Source: Centroberyx gerrardi (Eukaryota; Chordata; Actinopteri; Beryciformes; Berycidae). Taken from it: a DNA stretch of 64,000 nt. Every line of letters starts with the position of its first letter. The first letter of the stretch is position 1. The notes below the pieces were generated by a model, which was not told the origin of the DNA, did no database searches, and saw only the letters and a program-made list of their open reading frames with translations. Location: positions 28,417,492 to 28,481,491 of the forward strand of contig NC_135998.1 in assembly GCF_048128805.1 (NCBI RefSeq). Direction: 5' to 3'. Of this stretch, positions 32,980 to 47,500 are shown in pieces. Both the position numbers and the translations under genes were made by a program.

Positions 32980-35900
32980 GTCAGATGAAAAAGAAATGTA
33001 TTTACCAAAAGAAAAACAAAGTACCTTAAAGGCATAAGGGAGAGCGGTCTTTCCAGCAGAGCAGATAAAAGCTCCCGGGCTCTACCGCCATACACACAGA
33101 GATAGTTATATATGCAGTATTTCTCTAATGTAGCCATACTGTACCTCCTAGTCTTGTGAATAGAGGGAGAAAACCACAGGGCAAGTTCTAATGCAATATG
33201 TATAAATAAATGAGAATGAAGAAAAAGCAAATCAAAAGTACAGTATATAAATAAATAATAAACACGCTAAAATTACCAGTTTAACACTTTCAGTTCACCA
33301 GTCTTAGCTTCCTGTAAGAGCATGTGTATGATGATTTGTTCTGGCCCGACACACAACGTGCAACAAAGGACAGTGGCTGACTCATAATCTACGTAACTGA
33401 TTTATTACTTCATGGATGTAATATAAACAATACAAGGTACAAGGTATATGAGGTAGTATGAGGTACTAGCCTATACTATCAAAAATATGTAATACTGAAA
33501 TCATTACACAATGTGAAAAGAAACAGACATGGAATGTATATGATTATTGGAAAATCTAGAATTGGCTGGATCACATCACTGATTTATGAAGCACTTTTTA
33601 AATGGTTCACCTGCAGTTGTGCACTCCTCAAAATCTCAGCCTTCAAAATGCTTCTGTGTGTCTCTCTGTCTGGGGCTGGATAACATGGAAAAGCAAACAT
33701 TTGGACAAATATCTGGCCATACAGCTGAGTGATTTAAGAGTTGTTAATGGTTGGATATGATCACTAGAACATTTTCTCCAGACCTTACCTGAATTTCTTA
33801 ATGTCTTTTAGAGCCACTAACTTGTCATCCCTGCATATTGTCGAGTCACAAATGACATTATCATGAATCAGCTTCAGAAATTGCCGATAGGCACCCTCAA
33901 CTTAAACTTCATAAATAATATACTATTAGAGATACAATTTCTCTATGGAGATCATTGAAATGTCATATATTCTGTGTTGTTGTTTGCATGCTGAAATTAC
34001 ATTATTTGGAAGCAATTTCTCATTCAGAGATATGGTGTAGTCCATAACATCTTACTCCAATTACTGTACATATTTGCTTTATTTCAGCATGTTTGGCTGT
34101 ATGTAATGTATGTATGCCTGTATGGACAGAACACCACAATAAAATGCATTAATGGTATTAGGCTTAGGAGTGTGGGAAGGGAAATCGCAGCGCTGACAGT
34201 AACGGGAGAAATCTTGAAGTGCGTAAAACAAAAACCGCAGCAATCTTTTCGATCTGTTCTTCATGTCTCGCTGAACATTTTGATTATTAATGAGATTGGA
34301 TCTCTTTCAACACAGAGTCGAGGGATTCTCAGGCTATTCTGGACTAGATGATATTTATGCATATTTTAAGTGGGCATTAAATAGCCATGGGTGAGCAGTG
34401 CAGCGATTGAAGAGTTAGTCAGAGGGTGTAATCATAAGACTTTCAGGCGATTTCAGTCATTTCTAAGTTTATGGCCATATTCAAATCCTCTTACACAGAT
34501 CTAACCCTGGGAGCTTGTGCTTTTGGTGTATTTGGTGTACACACACACACACACACACACACAGTGACCACATTTACATACTGCCTGGAATGCCTACAAT
34601 GAACCAATGACCAGGGTTTTTGTGTGCTTCTATGTATGTGGGCTTTGTTCAAACCCACAAAACTTTATTTTAAATTCTAGTCGAGATCCCAAGGTTTCCA
34701 AAGATACCAAATATGTCATGCTGAATTACAAGGAAATGTGTATAAAATGATGCACAAACATCTAGATTTTTTACATTTGATGTAATGGTGCAGCCATAAA
34801 AACATGGCGTCTTGTATTAGAATATTTCACTCAGTGTAAGCAGCTGTAGCTTCAAGAAAGCGTTGGAACGAGCAGATACAGAATATGGATGTGACAAACA
34901 TGTTTTTCCTAACTTTGAAGCTACTTAAGGGGAAATTTAAGGGGAAAGTCGGGGTGCAAGGGGTTAGAGAGATGCTGATGGAACTGAAAAGATCTGACCC
35001 AGTGTCACTCATCGCTTACTGGCCGAGCTCTGATCAGGGGGGAAGAGTTGAAGAGACAGATTCAAAAGATCGTCATACACAATCACAATCTCCTAAACCA
35101 TATTACTATAGACACAGATCTCCATCACAGCACAGAGCATATAGTGGAGACGTAGGGAAATGGCCCAACCACTACACCATGGTGCCCCTGTGAGTGCCCA
35201 CTGAGTTGAGTTAGAGGGCAATATTCCTCCCTGCAATTGAGTGCATGCGTGTGAAAAAAGAGAATGTGCGAATGTATGAAAAAGAGAGAGCAATATTCAC
35301 TCAGCGTGAAAAACGATGCGAGATATCCATTCATTACCTCGAGTGCTGACCTGGCAGAGGGCGTAAAGCGGAGAAAATCACTGAGGAATAGTTTCAATCT
35401 CTCTTTATCTTTCGCACGCGCTCTGCCTTTATCTTTCTCATCTCCACAATCTATTTCTCTCTCGCTCCTTCTCCCTGAGTTACGCTTCTTTTCCGCAGTG
35501 ATCATTCTTCTTTGATTCATTAATAATGTACTGTAATGTAACACTTTCTACTGTTTCCCCACTCTTCCCTCCGTTTCGCCCTCCGCCTCCTCATTCAGGT
35601 CGCTCTTTCCCTCTTTTTCTTCAGATTGGTTCATCAGTTATCATTACGGCCCTTTCCCTGTGGAAACTGAAGAGCCATATCACACAGAGCCGAACGCAAC
35701 TTTTGGATGGTGTTCTGTGGGAAGCGATCAGATCAATATTTTTGATACCAGCTAGAAGTCACCTTCCAGCTTGAAGCTACCTTCTTGTGTTGTGTTAAAG
35801 ATGCCAGAAAAGTCATTTTATCATTTCACGCACTGCCAGGTCACTCTTATGCTTATTTAAATTAGAACTTCCCAATATGCTGTAATGGAAATTCAGCATG

Positions 35901-36050
35901 ATTCGTGGTTTGGTGAGTGACGCTGTAGTTGTACTTTCTAAAGATTCACACACTGTCCACATGTACAACAATTCTCCATTCTATGACAGTATAAACCAAA
36001 TTTTATGGTAACAATGTTAACGTTAACAAAAGAGATTAGCATGACATGCT
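32980..36050. other. Intergenic, no gene seen
   Basis: AT-rich, with only short (CA)n at 34540-34562. The segment 34080-34360 is free of simple repeats and is a reasonable candidate for a conserved non-coding element. ORFs around 34885-35544 have no recognisable domain. Confidence 0.4.
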
Positions 36051-36052
36051 TG

Positions 36053-36440
36053 GGCAACACTTTAAAATAATGAATGTTTATAAGCCCTTAATAAACAACT
36101 CTCAGAATTTCTTTTCATTGATTGATTGATTGATTGAATTATGGATGAATTAATGATGAGTTAATGTGGAGTAAATGATCAATTCATCATTATCAATGAT
36201 TATATCCTAATAAAATATAACTAATTAGTACATCATTAGTAATGACATTTGTTACATGTTTGTATTTGATTTATAAGTCAAGAATACTTTAATTTGTAAA
36301 ACATTACCTAATGTAGTGTACATGAAACACTTCCTAAGGAGAACGTGAAGTCATTATTGTTCTTAATTAATGATGAACAAATCATTTTTTGGTCATTAAC
36401 AGATGATATCTAAATGCTCGACAAAGGATTTATACAGATT
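36053..36440. repeat. AT-rich fish repeat with TTAATGAT motifs
   Basis: It starts with GGCAACACTTTAAAATAATG, a variant of the GGTAACACTTTA terminus. It is rich in TTAATGA/TCATTAA words and an (ATTG)n run (36119-36136). It resembles a family of fish non-autonomous elements. The boundaries are approximate. Confidence 0.35.
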
Positions 36441-37974
36441 TTATTCATTTATTATAAAATATTTGTTAGAATATTCATTAACAATCTGTTAAACAGTTGT
36501 AGATGTTTTGCAGCCCCCAATCTAAAGTTGCAGCAAATAACATTCATTAAACATTTGCTAACGTTTAGTAAGACATTTGTTGCCATGTGACAAAGGAAAG
36601 AAACAACAGAACAATAACGAGCTCTAACTTTATAAATCATTATAATTCCACAAATTCCATAGATGCAGCATTCCTGGTCTTATTCACTCCACTCACAACT
36701 CTGGTCACGTGTAGAGAACACTTTTTGTGCATAAAACACAAAGAACTGTGGGATACATAACAACTGCTGACAATACCTTTTTGTGTAATTACCTTGGTTT
36801 TATAGTGGAGGGGTACAAGCTGGCATTTGGGTGGCTTTCAAAGAGCGGTTTGAATAGGCTGAAGAGCGGCAACGCTGCATTCATAGAGACAGCTTCATTG
36901 TGTGCTCGCTTTTCTGTGTGCAAAGGGTGAGATTGATTAGAGGTTTTTGGGTGACCCACTGTCATCAATACCCCGGTCTTTTCTGAGCTGGTGACTGCTG
37001 CTTCTCTCTTTATTGCTGTGTTTGGTCTCAGATGTGTTCATGTTACAAATAAAAAGTTCTGACACACAATGTGCTGAATTAACTCTCCGAATTTCTGTTC
37101 AACAGACAGACACAAATTGCTGTTTTGTCTAATCCCAAATTGGAATGAAAATATCCAAATCATGACGCTTTTCAAATCATGATGCATATTTAATCATATG
37201 CAGCACGCAGCATGATGAATACTCACTACCTGCCAGTCATGCATGCCATTCCTCAGAAAATTATTGGATATACTCTGAAATTACTTCCAGCTCTTGCTTT
37301 CTGGTCATTGAATCATAATTCTTCACGTTTGTACTACTGTCATCTACATTTCTCTATTCAACAGAAGGACTATACTGCCAGCTCTTCTCAGCAACACAGT
37401 AACTCAAGCATAAGAAACATGGCAATGCTCTTGTCTTAGAGTCACTTCACAACTTTGCATGGTTCATCAAGAGAATTCATTTGCTTTGAGACAGGAGAGT
37501 TTACAGGGTACGTATTGAAGATGAATTCAGCGGCGATCAAAGTGGCGAGGCAGCGTGTTGCAAGACATACTAATAAGATTAATGGCTTCTGTGCTGTCGG
37601 GAACTGTCTAAGCGTGTGTCCTATCTCTGAGATAGAAATCGTAGAAATGATATGTAATAATCGTTATTATGGCTGCAAATGCATTTAATGAACACAACCC
37701 ATTAGGCCTCAAATCACACTCTGAGATGAGAAGTGACACGGTGGAAAACACAACCGGCAATAAGTAAATAACAGTTTTTTCCTGATAGAGGTCCCCGCAT
37801 AATCAGGAGGATCAGGGATATAAATAAGCTCTGAAACACTGTGTCATGTCTGGACATGTCTGATAAGCAGAGTTTGTCTTTTAATCCGATATGGTTTTGA
37901 GGGGCCATTTTCCCCTTATTTTGTCAGAGAAAGCTACATGGACTGAGTTTGATTTATTAAACTCTTCCATCTAA

Positions 37975-38012
<38 letters not shown>

Positions 38013-41000
38013 ACACACACACACACCGAAACACAGAAACCCTGCTCATTGCTCTACTGTAAACAGCTCCCAGGCAGTCTGTCTAAACTCAACCATGCCC
38101 CTTAACACTGGTCACTGTGTGCGTGTGTGTGTGTGTGTGTGCTTATGTACAGCTGAGATATTATCAAAGATGACTTGAATAGGAAACAAAAAAAACACCA
38201 TCTTCCCCCTGTAATTTCCGATTCTTTTGCTTGAATCTAATCTTCACTTGACTGAATAACATCATGCTTTTCTGCTCTTGTAAATTCTTAAAGAAAGAAA
38301 TGAGGAGATTCGGGTGTTTGGTGAAGAAAACTTAATGGAAAGAGTGCATGGGGCCTAAGATGACCGGGGTTAGGCCAAGGTTGGTCAGTGTTGGAGGCTG
38401 GAAATCTAGCCATTGTAGCTCAGCCTGGGGCTATAATGAGAGGGGGAAGAGAGAGAAAGGAGAGAGAGAGAGAGAGAGAGAGAGGTGTCAGATCAATATC
38501 TGCCTGATGGACAGAGCTGTGGAAAGCAGAGAGGTGGCACCGAGGGGAGATGGATAAGACGTGTGCGCACGCTTCACGTAGACGTCAGTCATTATTACAG
38601 CTATAGGGAAGGATGGGGGGGGGGGGGGGGTTGCAGGGAGGCTGAGGCATAAAGGTTGAGGGTGAGGCCCATTGTGGAGAGGAAATAACAAGAGTGGGAG
38701 AAGTTGAGAAGTTTACAAAGAGAATTCCGGTATCTCAATTGCACAACTTTCTCTCTATCTCGCTTTTGTGTGTTGTGATCCGTATCCCAGGCGCGCGAGT
38801 CGTGACTGCTGCCATCACCTACCTATGAGAAAACGGAGGAAGGTGTGTCTGCAAATCTTGTTCGGGAAATCTGGTCACCATTTTTCTCAGGCCGCCCTCC
38901 CGGAGCACATATATTACACCTATTCCATTTATTCATGGCTTTTATTCTGCGGCCCCAGACGTGCGCCGCGTCACCCGAGAGATGGAAGCAAGAAAAAGTC
39001 ATTTTAAATCAACATGTGCAGAGGAGGACAGGCCTATTGTGCTTTCATGCTCACCTTGCTCCCCAGAGCCAATAAGGAATATAGATGTAAAGGCAGATGT
39101 CATGGGGAAAAAAGGAATATGTAGACAAGCTGAGGCCGGTGCCCCATTCTTCCTTCCCTCTCTACTTAAGACGGATAATGAGACCAGTAGAGGTGTAGGA
39201 AAAATAGCAGAAATGTGTTTAGTGATCAGCTACATTCCTATCCGTCTTTAGCTTTTCGTTTTCTCTCCATTCCCTCGAGGTGTTATGTCACTAAAAAAAA
39301 AAAACCAAGACGAGTTCTCCGGATGTGGATTCTGTCGATCTCGCCATTCAAGCAGACGTAGTGCAAATGAGCCTCTAGACTCCCATTAATCTACTGCATG
39401 ATTGGCTCCATACAACTCATTTTTATACAGTAACATCCAATCTTGAAGTGTCGAGGGGACGTCTAAAAACACACCTTCCCGTTTTTTTCAGAAGCCGGCG
39501 GGAAGCAGCAGGTTTGATAATGATACATCTTGTGAATCTCATTTCACTTTCACAGTCCTGGAGGACCCAGGAGGAGAGAGAGATGGAAGATCTATGTAAG
39601 ACACGTATCCTTTTTTCCCCCATGGAAATCTATTGCTATGTTTTTAGTGAATCTATGGCCATAAGTGAACTGAGATATTTTCCTCAGCCTGCTTAGCTTG
39701 TGACAAAAAGTCCAGATCAGGCCGAACCAGCTCACAGGCTCGATCATCTAATCGAATGACGTGTCGTGTGCCTGTCTGTCTGTCTGCAGCAAAAACACAA
39801 ACCAACAAAACCATTGTATTTAAAAATATATATATAAAAGAGAGGGGTGATGTGTGTCTGTGTGGAGGGGTGAACAGAGTAAGAGTTGCGATGTGACGAT
39901 AGTGAGATATTTATTTCATCATCTACTTATTAACATTCATTTAGCATTTATTAATCAGCTTACTGAACAACAAATTCTTATTCTTATTATAGTATATATG
40001 TATCACAATCACAAGCAGCAAATAAGGTTATTAAAATTAATACTAAATAAAAGAGTAATAAATCAGTGTTGCAGCAGAAGCACAAACTTGAGCAGGACGG
40101 ACAGAAAAGGCAAAATAAGATAACAAATACTGATACAAATACAGATAATGAGAGGCAGGTTACATCTGGGAAACATCTGACATTTTTATGACAGGCAGAC
40201 AGCAGCAGAAGCAAACACAGTCAACAGATAAACGCAAATAAAACAAAATGAAAGAAGAAGAGAGAGATATGTTTGGTTGTTAACATTGTTTTTTGGGGCT
40301 GGAAAACAACTGCAAGTTTGTGAGAGAATATCTGTGATATGGTCCTTGAAGACAGGTAGAGAGATGATTTGATTTCAGAGTCTTTGCAACTCATTCCAGT
40401 TACTTGTAGCAGCGAACTGTAATGAAGCCCAAGTTGTGGCTGTGGTGACAGATGAACAGGGTGTTTTTGTTGTGGAGGACATCTGTAACAAATTTGTCAA
40501 ATAAGTAAACAATTAAATGTAACAGTTATTAATAGTTAGATTAACAGTTAATCATTGGATTTTCTATTTTGTGTAACATTTTTATTGGTAAGAATATAGC
40601 ACATATTGTACATGGTTTACAACATTTTCACCATTTCCACATTTTTTAACTCGCATCCATCCATCCCATACATTAATAAACAAAAGGGAAACCAGAAATA
40701 AGTAGAGCAGTAAATCATATTTTTTAGGAACAGATACAGCTCTGTCGCTGGATTAAAGTAGACTCATGAAAGTAACATTGCAATTTAGGATTTATGTGTA
40801 CTGACATGTGGATTGCACTTACCATACAGTTTGTGGGAAGACTGACAGGAAAAATGTAGAAAAGAGAGCAAACAGAAAGGGGATAAATACATTTAACTCT
40901 CAGATGGGAAGTACATTTAGATTGTTGAAGTAGGTTGTCATAGCTTGAAAAAACTAATCGCTGGTCTTTTTGAAGGCAAACTTATTGTTGAGAATTCTCC

Positions 41001-41165
41001 AAGTTCTACAGCCAGTATGGCAGTTATAGTTAATGGTTGCGTTAGTTCCGTACGTCATTAGCGTAGGTGAAGTACCTGCTGCTACATGCGGCAGAAGGCA
41101 CCGCGTCTGATCACTCGTCATTCCAGCGATTGCTTGTACAGGAGTCAGAGACGTTTACAAGAATA
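36441..41165. other. Intergenic, no gene seen
   Basis: Microsatellites at 37976-38026 (CA), 38117-38143 (GT), 38459-38483 (GA) and a G run near 38610-38630. The part at 40570-40740 resembles the reverse complement of an L1 3' end but is too weak to call. Nothing codes for a recognisable protein. Confidence 0.45.
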
Positions 41166-41171
41166 GTTTCC

Positions 41172-41639
41172 ACCAATAGTTCACCCCAAAATGAAAACTC
41201 AGTCATTATAACCCACCCCCATGCCTGTTGAAACTCTGGTGAAGTTTGTTAGTCCATATAACACTCCCAGCACAACTCCGTAGCAGCCTTCTCCAAAACA
41301 ACTGAAGCCTTTGAGGACCGATCTTTAGAGTTCCAAAAATAACAAAACCAGAAAATCACTCCATACAGAAAGACTCAATTTTGTGTTTTTCCACTCACAG
41401 AGCGATCGTATGCCGTCAGAAGACTTGGATTATGCTGTATGTATTATTTTTTGTTATTTTTGGAACTCTAAAGATCGGTCCTCAAAGACTTCAATTGTTT
41501 TGGAGAAGGCTGCTATGGAGTTGTGCTGGGAAGCTCCGGGTGTGTTATATGTACTAACAAACTTCACCAGAGATTCAACTGGCATGGAGGTGAGTAGATA
41601 ATGTATGAATTTTCATTTTTGGGTGAACTATTCCTTTAA
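41172..41639. mobile_element. Long-hairpin MITE, about 465 bp
   Basis: The left end (ACCAATAGTTCACCC) and right end (GGGTGAACTATTCCT, followed by TTAA at 41636-41639) are inverted. The arms extend about 170 bp inwards with scattered mismatches. For example, the block around 'ctttgaggaccgatcttta' at 41308-41327 is matched by its complement at 41472-41491. It is the same family as 56774-56938 and 44329-44565. No transposase is present. Confidence 0.8.
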
Positions 41640-42548
41640 AGCTCCTTAGTTGGGAAAATCTGATCAAATATGTTAACATACATGTTAGAAATCACAGACT
41701 GGCCTCACCACCTATCCCTGGCTTGGTAGGCGGACCGATCAAATCTTTAAATACACCTGGTGTTAGTCAATGCAACCTCTTGTCCAGTGTGAGTTCAGTG
41801 TGTTGGGTGCAGCTCTGTCAGTGTAAGTTTGTCCACTGGAAATGTTATGTTGATACTTGATACTTATCAATGTTGGTTTCTTAGGTGTTAACTTCACCAC
41901 CTTTAACTAGATGTTGCCTGCTTGGATGCATTAGTGAGATGTAAGTTTAAAACCCTTTTTGTTTGAATAGTAATTGAGATGCTTATTTTCTTTGATAAAA
42001 GCTGGTTATTTATGTCATATGCTGTGTTACAGAAAATCATCCATTCATCCATCCACATACCAATACATCTGTGTTATCACCCTTTCACCAATTAAAGAGA
42101 AGAATGCTGTATTTGGGTACTTGTGTTTTGATGTGCATACTGGTGTCGAGGCAATTCTTTACAATATGCTTAGTACATAAAATATAGTTTGGCACCATCC
42201 ACACTCGGGTGCTGTGTTAGGACCTGTCCTCTAGTCAGAGTACTGGAGGTGCCACAAGAGGGGACTGTGTTATCTCACTGAGAAGAAATGCATTTAGTCA
42301 ATCTGGCTTCTCAGTCACAGCCTCACAGGAATGGAATCTGAGAACTTAACACATATCAGTCCTTCCAAGCAGTTAAGAATTTGGCTCAAATATGCCAATA
42401 TTAAAACAGTGCTACTCTCTCTCTCTTTTGATTTGTTGCCATCTTGACTTGCTAGTCTGTTGTGTTGTCTATCTGGTACATGAAGTTGTGTGGGGTTTTT
42501 TTTGCATTCACTTTGTTTAAGTTAACTTATGTCTGCATGCCTCTGTAT

Positions 42549-44030
42549 TAGGGCTGCACGATTATCATAAAAATTATAATTGCAGATTAATTCCCTTGAT
42601 ATCGCAATGGGATTATAATTTTGATTAATAGAAATGCAATTAAATACATATTTTGTGTTGCCAACTGCATATAATGTATTCTGTATAAACAACCAAAACA
42701 AATCAAGCCAATAACGTTGGACTGAAATTACTTTATCGCACTTTAAAACATGAATAAATCAACAACTTCGCATTGGTCCTCTTAGCAGCATCATAAAACA
42801 AAACTCTTATTAAACAATAACTTAGATGGGACCATACATGCAAACTAAAAATATATACACGCCATAGCATTTAAGACTTTTCAAAGATGGCATAACAATT
42901 GGCATTGCTTTTTTAAAGGTTTTTGGCTAGGAAAACGAGCCTGTCAACACTCTCAGGCTTAAGGGAAGAAGGCAGACAAGTGGCGATGTTCCCCCCACCA
43001 GGCCAATGGATTCTCTTCGCTGTCAAGGGCAGGAGAGAGCAGGCAGGACTGAAGCTCAGCAGCTAAGGCCAAGTCTTGGTGCAGAAGGGGGTCAGATGGC
43101 GCTCTGTGGTCATCACCTGCCTTGAAGAAGCTGCCCAAGGTGTTCTTGGTCTTCTTTAGTGCTGGTGCGTTGCTGACCTTGATATTCTGCTTCTGTCTTC
43201 ACACTCACAGATGGTTGAGGCTTCTCCTTCAAAAAGGTATAATAAAGAAAATCTTAATCACAATTTAGGTCTAACTCACTATGGCCTAATTACATAGAAT
43301 TTTGTTTTAAAGCCATCCATAATGAAATTACAGCACTTGATCTTCTCACAAATTATGTCCATCCATACACAACATACTGTATAATCTGACCACCTTTAAG
43401 TAATCATAATCATCATGACTGTACCATCTCAGAGGTCAATCTGGTCTTGACAGCTTCAACATTGCCCTCACTGACATACCTCATCTTAAATCTGGGATCA
43501 ACAGCAAATGTCAAGTAGCCCAGGATCTTCTTCTTGAGGGATCCGGAGAGGTCTGTCTCCCCCTCTTTCTCTGCCAAGGTTGTGCTGTTGAGTAGGGAGA
43601 GGACAGGCTTCACGAAAGATACACTGACGTAACTGTTCTCCCGAGAGCGCATCCGTGAATTCAGCAAGAGGACAGAGGGAGTTGTTGACTGCCTCGAGGA
43701 CTTCTACATCCTGCCATGTGGGGGCGAGGTGTCTGACCTTTCCGTCTGATGAGAGGACACGAGCAATTGCACTCTGCTGCTCCAGCACTCTGTCAATCAT
43801 TGCTTGCTTTGATCCCCACCTTGTTGGGCATTCTGTCTTGCAGCTTGTGCTCAGGTAGCTTCAGCTCTCTCTGGGCCTCGGGGAGTTGCCTCCTTCGTCT
43901 CCAGCTGTAGGAGAAGCATCCCACCACCTTCTTGGAGACACCCAGAGCACGGTTAATGCATGGATCTGTCATAGCATTCTCTGAAAACATAATATTAAGA
44001 AAACATAAGTTGCATGACATGTCACGTGTT
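42549..44030 (-). pseudogene. Broken hAT transposase and its element end
   Basis: Minus-strand fragments match the C-terminal half of a ZBED-type hAT transposase. They run in order from 44000: 'LPEHKLQDRMPNKVG', then 'VLEAVNNSLCPLAEFTDALSGE', then 'LTFAVDPRFKMRYVSEG', and near 42990 the dimerisation-type block 'EENPLAWWGEHRHLSAFFP'. At least one frameshift separates them. The element terminus TTAGGGCTGCACGATTAT lies at 42548-42565. The N-terminal BED zinc finger half is missing. Confidence 0.75.
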
Positions 44031-44147
44031 ATGTAAAATCAAAGCACAGAATAAATCTCACACGATAGCGATGTATTGAAAGATGAAGAGGTTAATGTAA
44101 GTACAATCTGATAGTTCTGCTGTATATACAGGGGATGGACAACAGAA

Positions 44148-44260
44148 ACACCTATAATGCAATCCAATGCAATAGCCCTGCAATAAATACCAGCTTTGTG
44201 AAGCTCTTAATGTTCAGTTTTTGTTGAGACTGTTGCAGAGGTGTTGATTCACCTCTGGCA
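44148..44260. repeat. Possible DNA-transposon terminus
   Basis: 'ACAGGGGATGGACAACAGAA' with 'ACACC' resembles the end of a fish Tc1/mariner-like element that I recall as ACAGGGGTTGGACAA. This is a weak match from memory only. Confidence 0.3.
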
Positions 44261-44328
44261 AAAACAGGCAAACTGCATTAGCAAATAGGAGAGTGGTCAC
44301 AAGTAGAGGCGTTTAGTTTGTCACATAA

Positions 44329-44565
44329 AGGAATAGTTCGGTCAAAATTCGGTCATTATTTACTCATTCTCATGCCAGTACAAACTCGAATCAGTGTTTT
44401 TTCTTCATACAACTTACCAGGAGCTTTCTTCCAAACAATTGCAGTAAATGGAGGCCAGTCCTTTAGGCTTCAAAAAGGGCAAAAAAAAACCATTAATGTA
44501 CTCCATACAGCTCGCATAATCCAAGTCTTCTGACGTCATGCGATAGCTCTGTGAGTGGAAACAAA
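44329..44565. mobile_element. Partial copy of the AATAGTTCACCC MITE family
   Basis: It begins AGGAATAGTTCGGTC and contains, near 44515-44560, the complement of the core segment found at 41390-41435 ('cagaagacttggattatg'). Only one arm plus the core is kept. The right arm is missing. Confidence 0.65.
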
Positions 44566-44579
44566 CAGCATTTTCTATC

Positions 44580-47500
44580 AATTATTTAATGAAATCGAGT
44601 CTTCCCCCATTGTATTCAGCTTCCCTGCACTCACGAGAATGTATTTTTGCACGATTTTTGATACCAAAACAAACATGGATCCAATATGGCTTGCAACAAT
44701 TGTGGTTTGTGCTGCGATTTGCACAGAAAAAAAAAGGGAGAAGACATTCTTGTTTCTTTTTCTTTCCCCGCTCATCCATGGCGCATGTTGGATCTTGTCT
44801 TGCGTTTGTTGCAAACTCAATTTTCATTGGCTATTGAAAATTCCCGTTAAGATTTGAGTCTTTGGCGAGTTCACACCACAGGATTATGCAAAGACGAGCC
44901 CCAATAAAATCAAAAATGTTTAATCTAATCGTTGCCGATTGGGATCATAGAAGAGAGATTTGAGTCTTTCACTCCCACACACACAACAATTACAGCTGTG
45001 ACTATACAGTGCGACTACCCTGGACTACTGCAGACTCCCAATCTCAAATCATTGCCAAGTCAGGCTTGAAAAACATGTAATGTGTAGAGCAGTGACAGCA
45101 GCACTGAACCAGCCTCTTTGTCACTTCGATCTCCCCCTGGTTGCTCCTCCCCAGGGGCCTCATGTATAAACGTTGCGTGCGCACAAAAACGTTGCGTACG
45201 GCAGTTTTCACGCACACGTAAACTTGACATGAGAATGTGTGTGTCGTCCCGCAACTTAAGACCATGCGTAAGCACATTTTTCTAGTTTTGTCAGTTGGCG
45301 ATGCCAAATGGCAAAGTAGTGAAACTCTCTAAATGTTTCAAAATCACATTCCCACTCAATTGACTGTTCTCTGTCTATGAAATGGTCTATGAAGAAACTG
45401 AGTTATTTCTGCTGATACACCATCATATTTATGGTTATTTATGTGTTTAATGTAATGATAATGATGATGTAATGTAACACTTGAAAGGCCAATGCCCATC
45501 CCTTGTTGGTATGTGTGAGTGCACGTCTCTCTCTCCTCGGCTCGCTACAAGTAGGTGAACGACTGACACATTGAGACAGACAGGAGAATGGAAAACCTAG
45601 TGAAAATACTTTATCACAGATGGCAGGGCCTACTCACTGTGCCAAAACCAAGATCGCCAGTGAACTGGACAGTTTTCTTTGTTTATGTGACATGGAGATG
45701 TTAATGCACATCAGGGACTGTAGCCTACAGTTGCCGGGGCGCACAGCGATCCATCCCTCGTGGGAAAAAAACGCAGTGTCAGGTGGGCTAATGCACTCGG
45801 AATAAGTCCTGGGACAACTGTGTGATGTCCAAACGAGTTGTGTGCAGTACCTGCTCACACAAACCACCGAAGCTGTGCGCTGACTGTGGGACTGAACAGT
45901 AAGAGAAGATGTAACAGTAACAAAAAAGGTGTAAAAGGAACAAACCTGTGGAAAAGCATATTGTCCATATTTGGAGCAGCAGAGTAGGGAGCACTGAACA
46001 CGGCACATTTTGTTTTTATCTTTGAATCAGTTCATTTGTGCAGTTTACCTTTTTTTTTTTTTTTTTTTTACAAAGACACTGTATGCGTAAAAGCACATTG
46101 GTGTGGTGGCCTGCAAAAACCCTTCACATGGTGAAATCTTGACATTTCTATTGTTTGATATTTCCAAAAGCTAGAAACTATCCCGAGTATAACTTTTTGA
46201 ATGACTGAAATAGCTCTCTCAGATCAAGAGTCTTTTTATCTGTCATACGTCTAAAAGTAAAAAGTGAGAAAATGGCTTTAAACATTACACAACCAGTCTC
46301 TACCAAGTTAGTCTACAGAAGACTGTAAGGAAAAATCCACACCAGCACTGAAAACATCCAATTCTGATTTGTTTTCCTCAACAACATACTTGGTCACTTT
46401 CTTACAGCAATCTGAAATCATAAGATGATGTCCCTTACACCTATTGGACACTTATCTATATTTGCTTTAGTGGTGAGAAGGTAAACAGGGAGAAGTCAAA
46501 AATATCTGCCTTCTAGTAAAGCTTTTTATTAGTTTTTGCAACAAGTTGTTGACGTCAATAACCGGGGAATACCACGAGTGGATGTAGCCATCATCTTTCC
46601 ATGGACATGACATCGGTTTGCTGATGAATAGCTGACACGACCACCAGCTACCTGTAGCTTCGTTCATACTAAGACTCTGTCCTACTGCTTGTTAGCTAAA
46701 ACACCAGATAGGCTACTGTTATTTTGTGGCCTGTTTGAATGCCTGTGTTTTATTCCTGGATATTAGCTAGCTACGCTAAGCGATTTTTTCTGACCACTAG
46801 AGGGTGACAGAAACCGCAACACATTTTGTAAACACACACAGCAAAGCTAACGGACAAACCGTGCATAAATGCTAACGGCTAAAATAAACGTACCTACAGA
46901 CAAATATCGCCGGTTACCCGTCTCGCTTTGCCAGATTTCCTCCCGCTGAAGGTTACATGTCCCACAATTACAAGTGAAGAGGCAGGTAGCTCGTTTACTA
47001 GTTGGAAACGTTTACTCGCTGGCTTCATCGATTCGCCATTACTCGGGCCGAAGTTGACAACAAGCTTTAGGAAAGAGGTGAAAACAACAGTATGCCGCTA
47101 GATGTGTCAGCCTGCCCACCTGGCCCGTCCTGAGGATAGGCAAAACAGTTTGTGCACACAGAATAAATATTGGATGGGCCAAATGCAACAAGGAGGGAGA
47201 GAGCGGAGAGAATAGAGAGGCCGTACAACCCATCTGTCTGCCCTCCTTACACTGACTCCAGTTGGCTATGATGCACGTGAAAACCCAGGACTTTTGCTCA
47301 CATTGGATAGACGTGGTACATATTTTTGAGAGCGGTAGTTTTAACAACTTCAATGCAGGAGAGATACAAAGGTTTCAATGTGGAGAAACAGCTCACTGAG
47401 TTGAGGATGATCAACACGTGTAGCCCATGGCCACTGCTAATGGGAGACAGATTGACGACAAGACGTTTCATTTGTTATTTAAAAAAGTCTTTATCTTGTT

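Noticed and set aside
32805..33230. 141-codon minus-strand frame
   Set aside because: It spans the (GT)n tract and A-rich tail of the L1 insertion, so it is low-complexity translation.
35165..35200. Reverse-strand 'CACCATGGTGTAGTGGTTGGGC', tRNA-like A box
   Set aside because: No B box follows at the right distance and no tail or target duplication is visible. Too weak to call a SINE.
46047..46070. T run as a possible reverse-strand retroposon tail
   Set aside because: No matching target duplication or retroelement body was found beside it.
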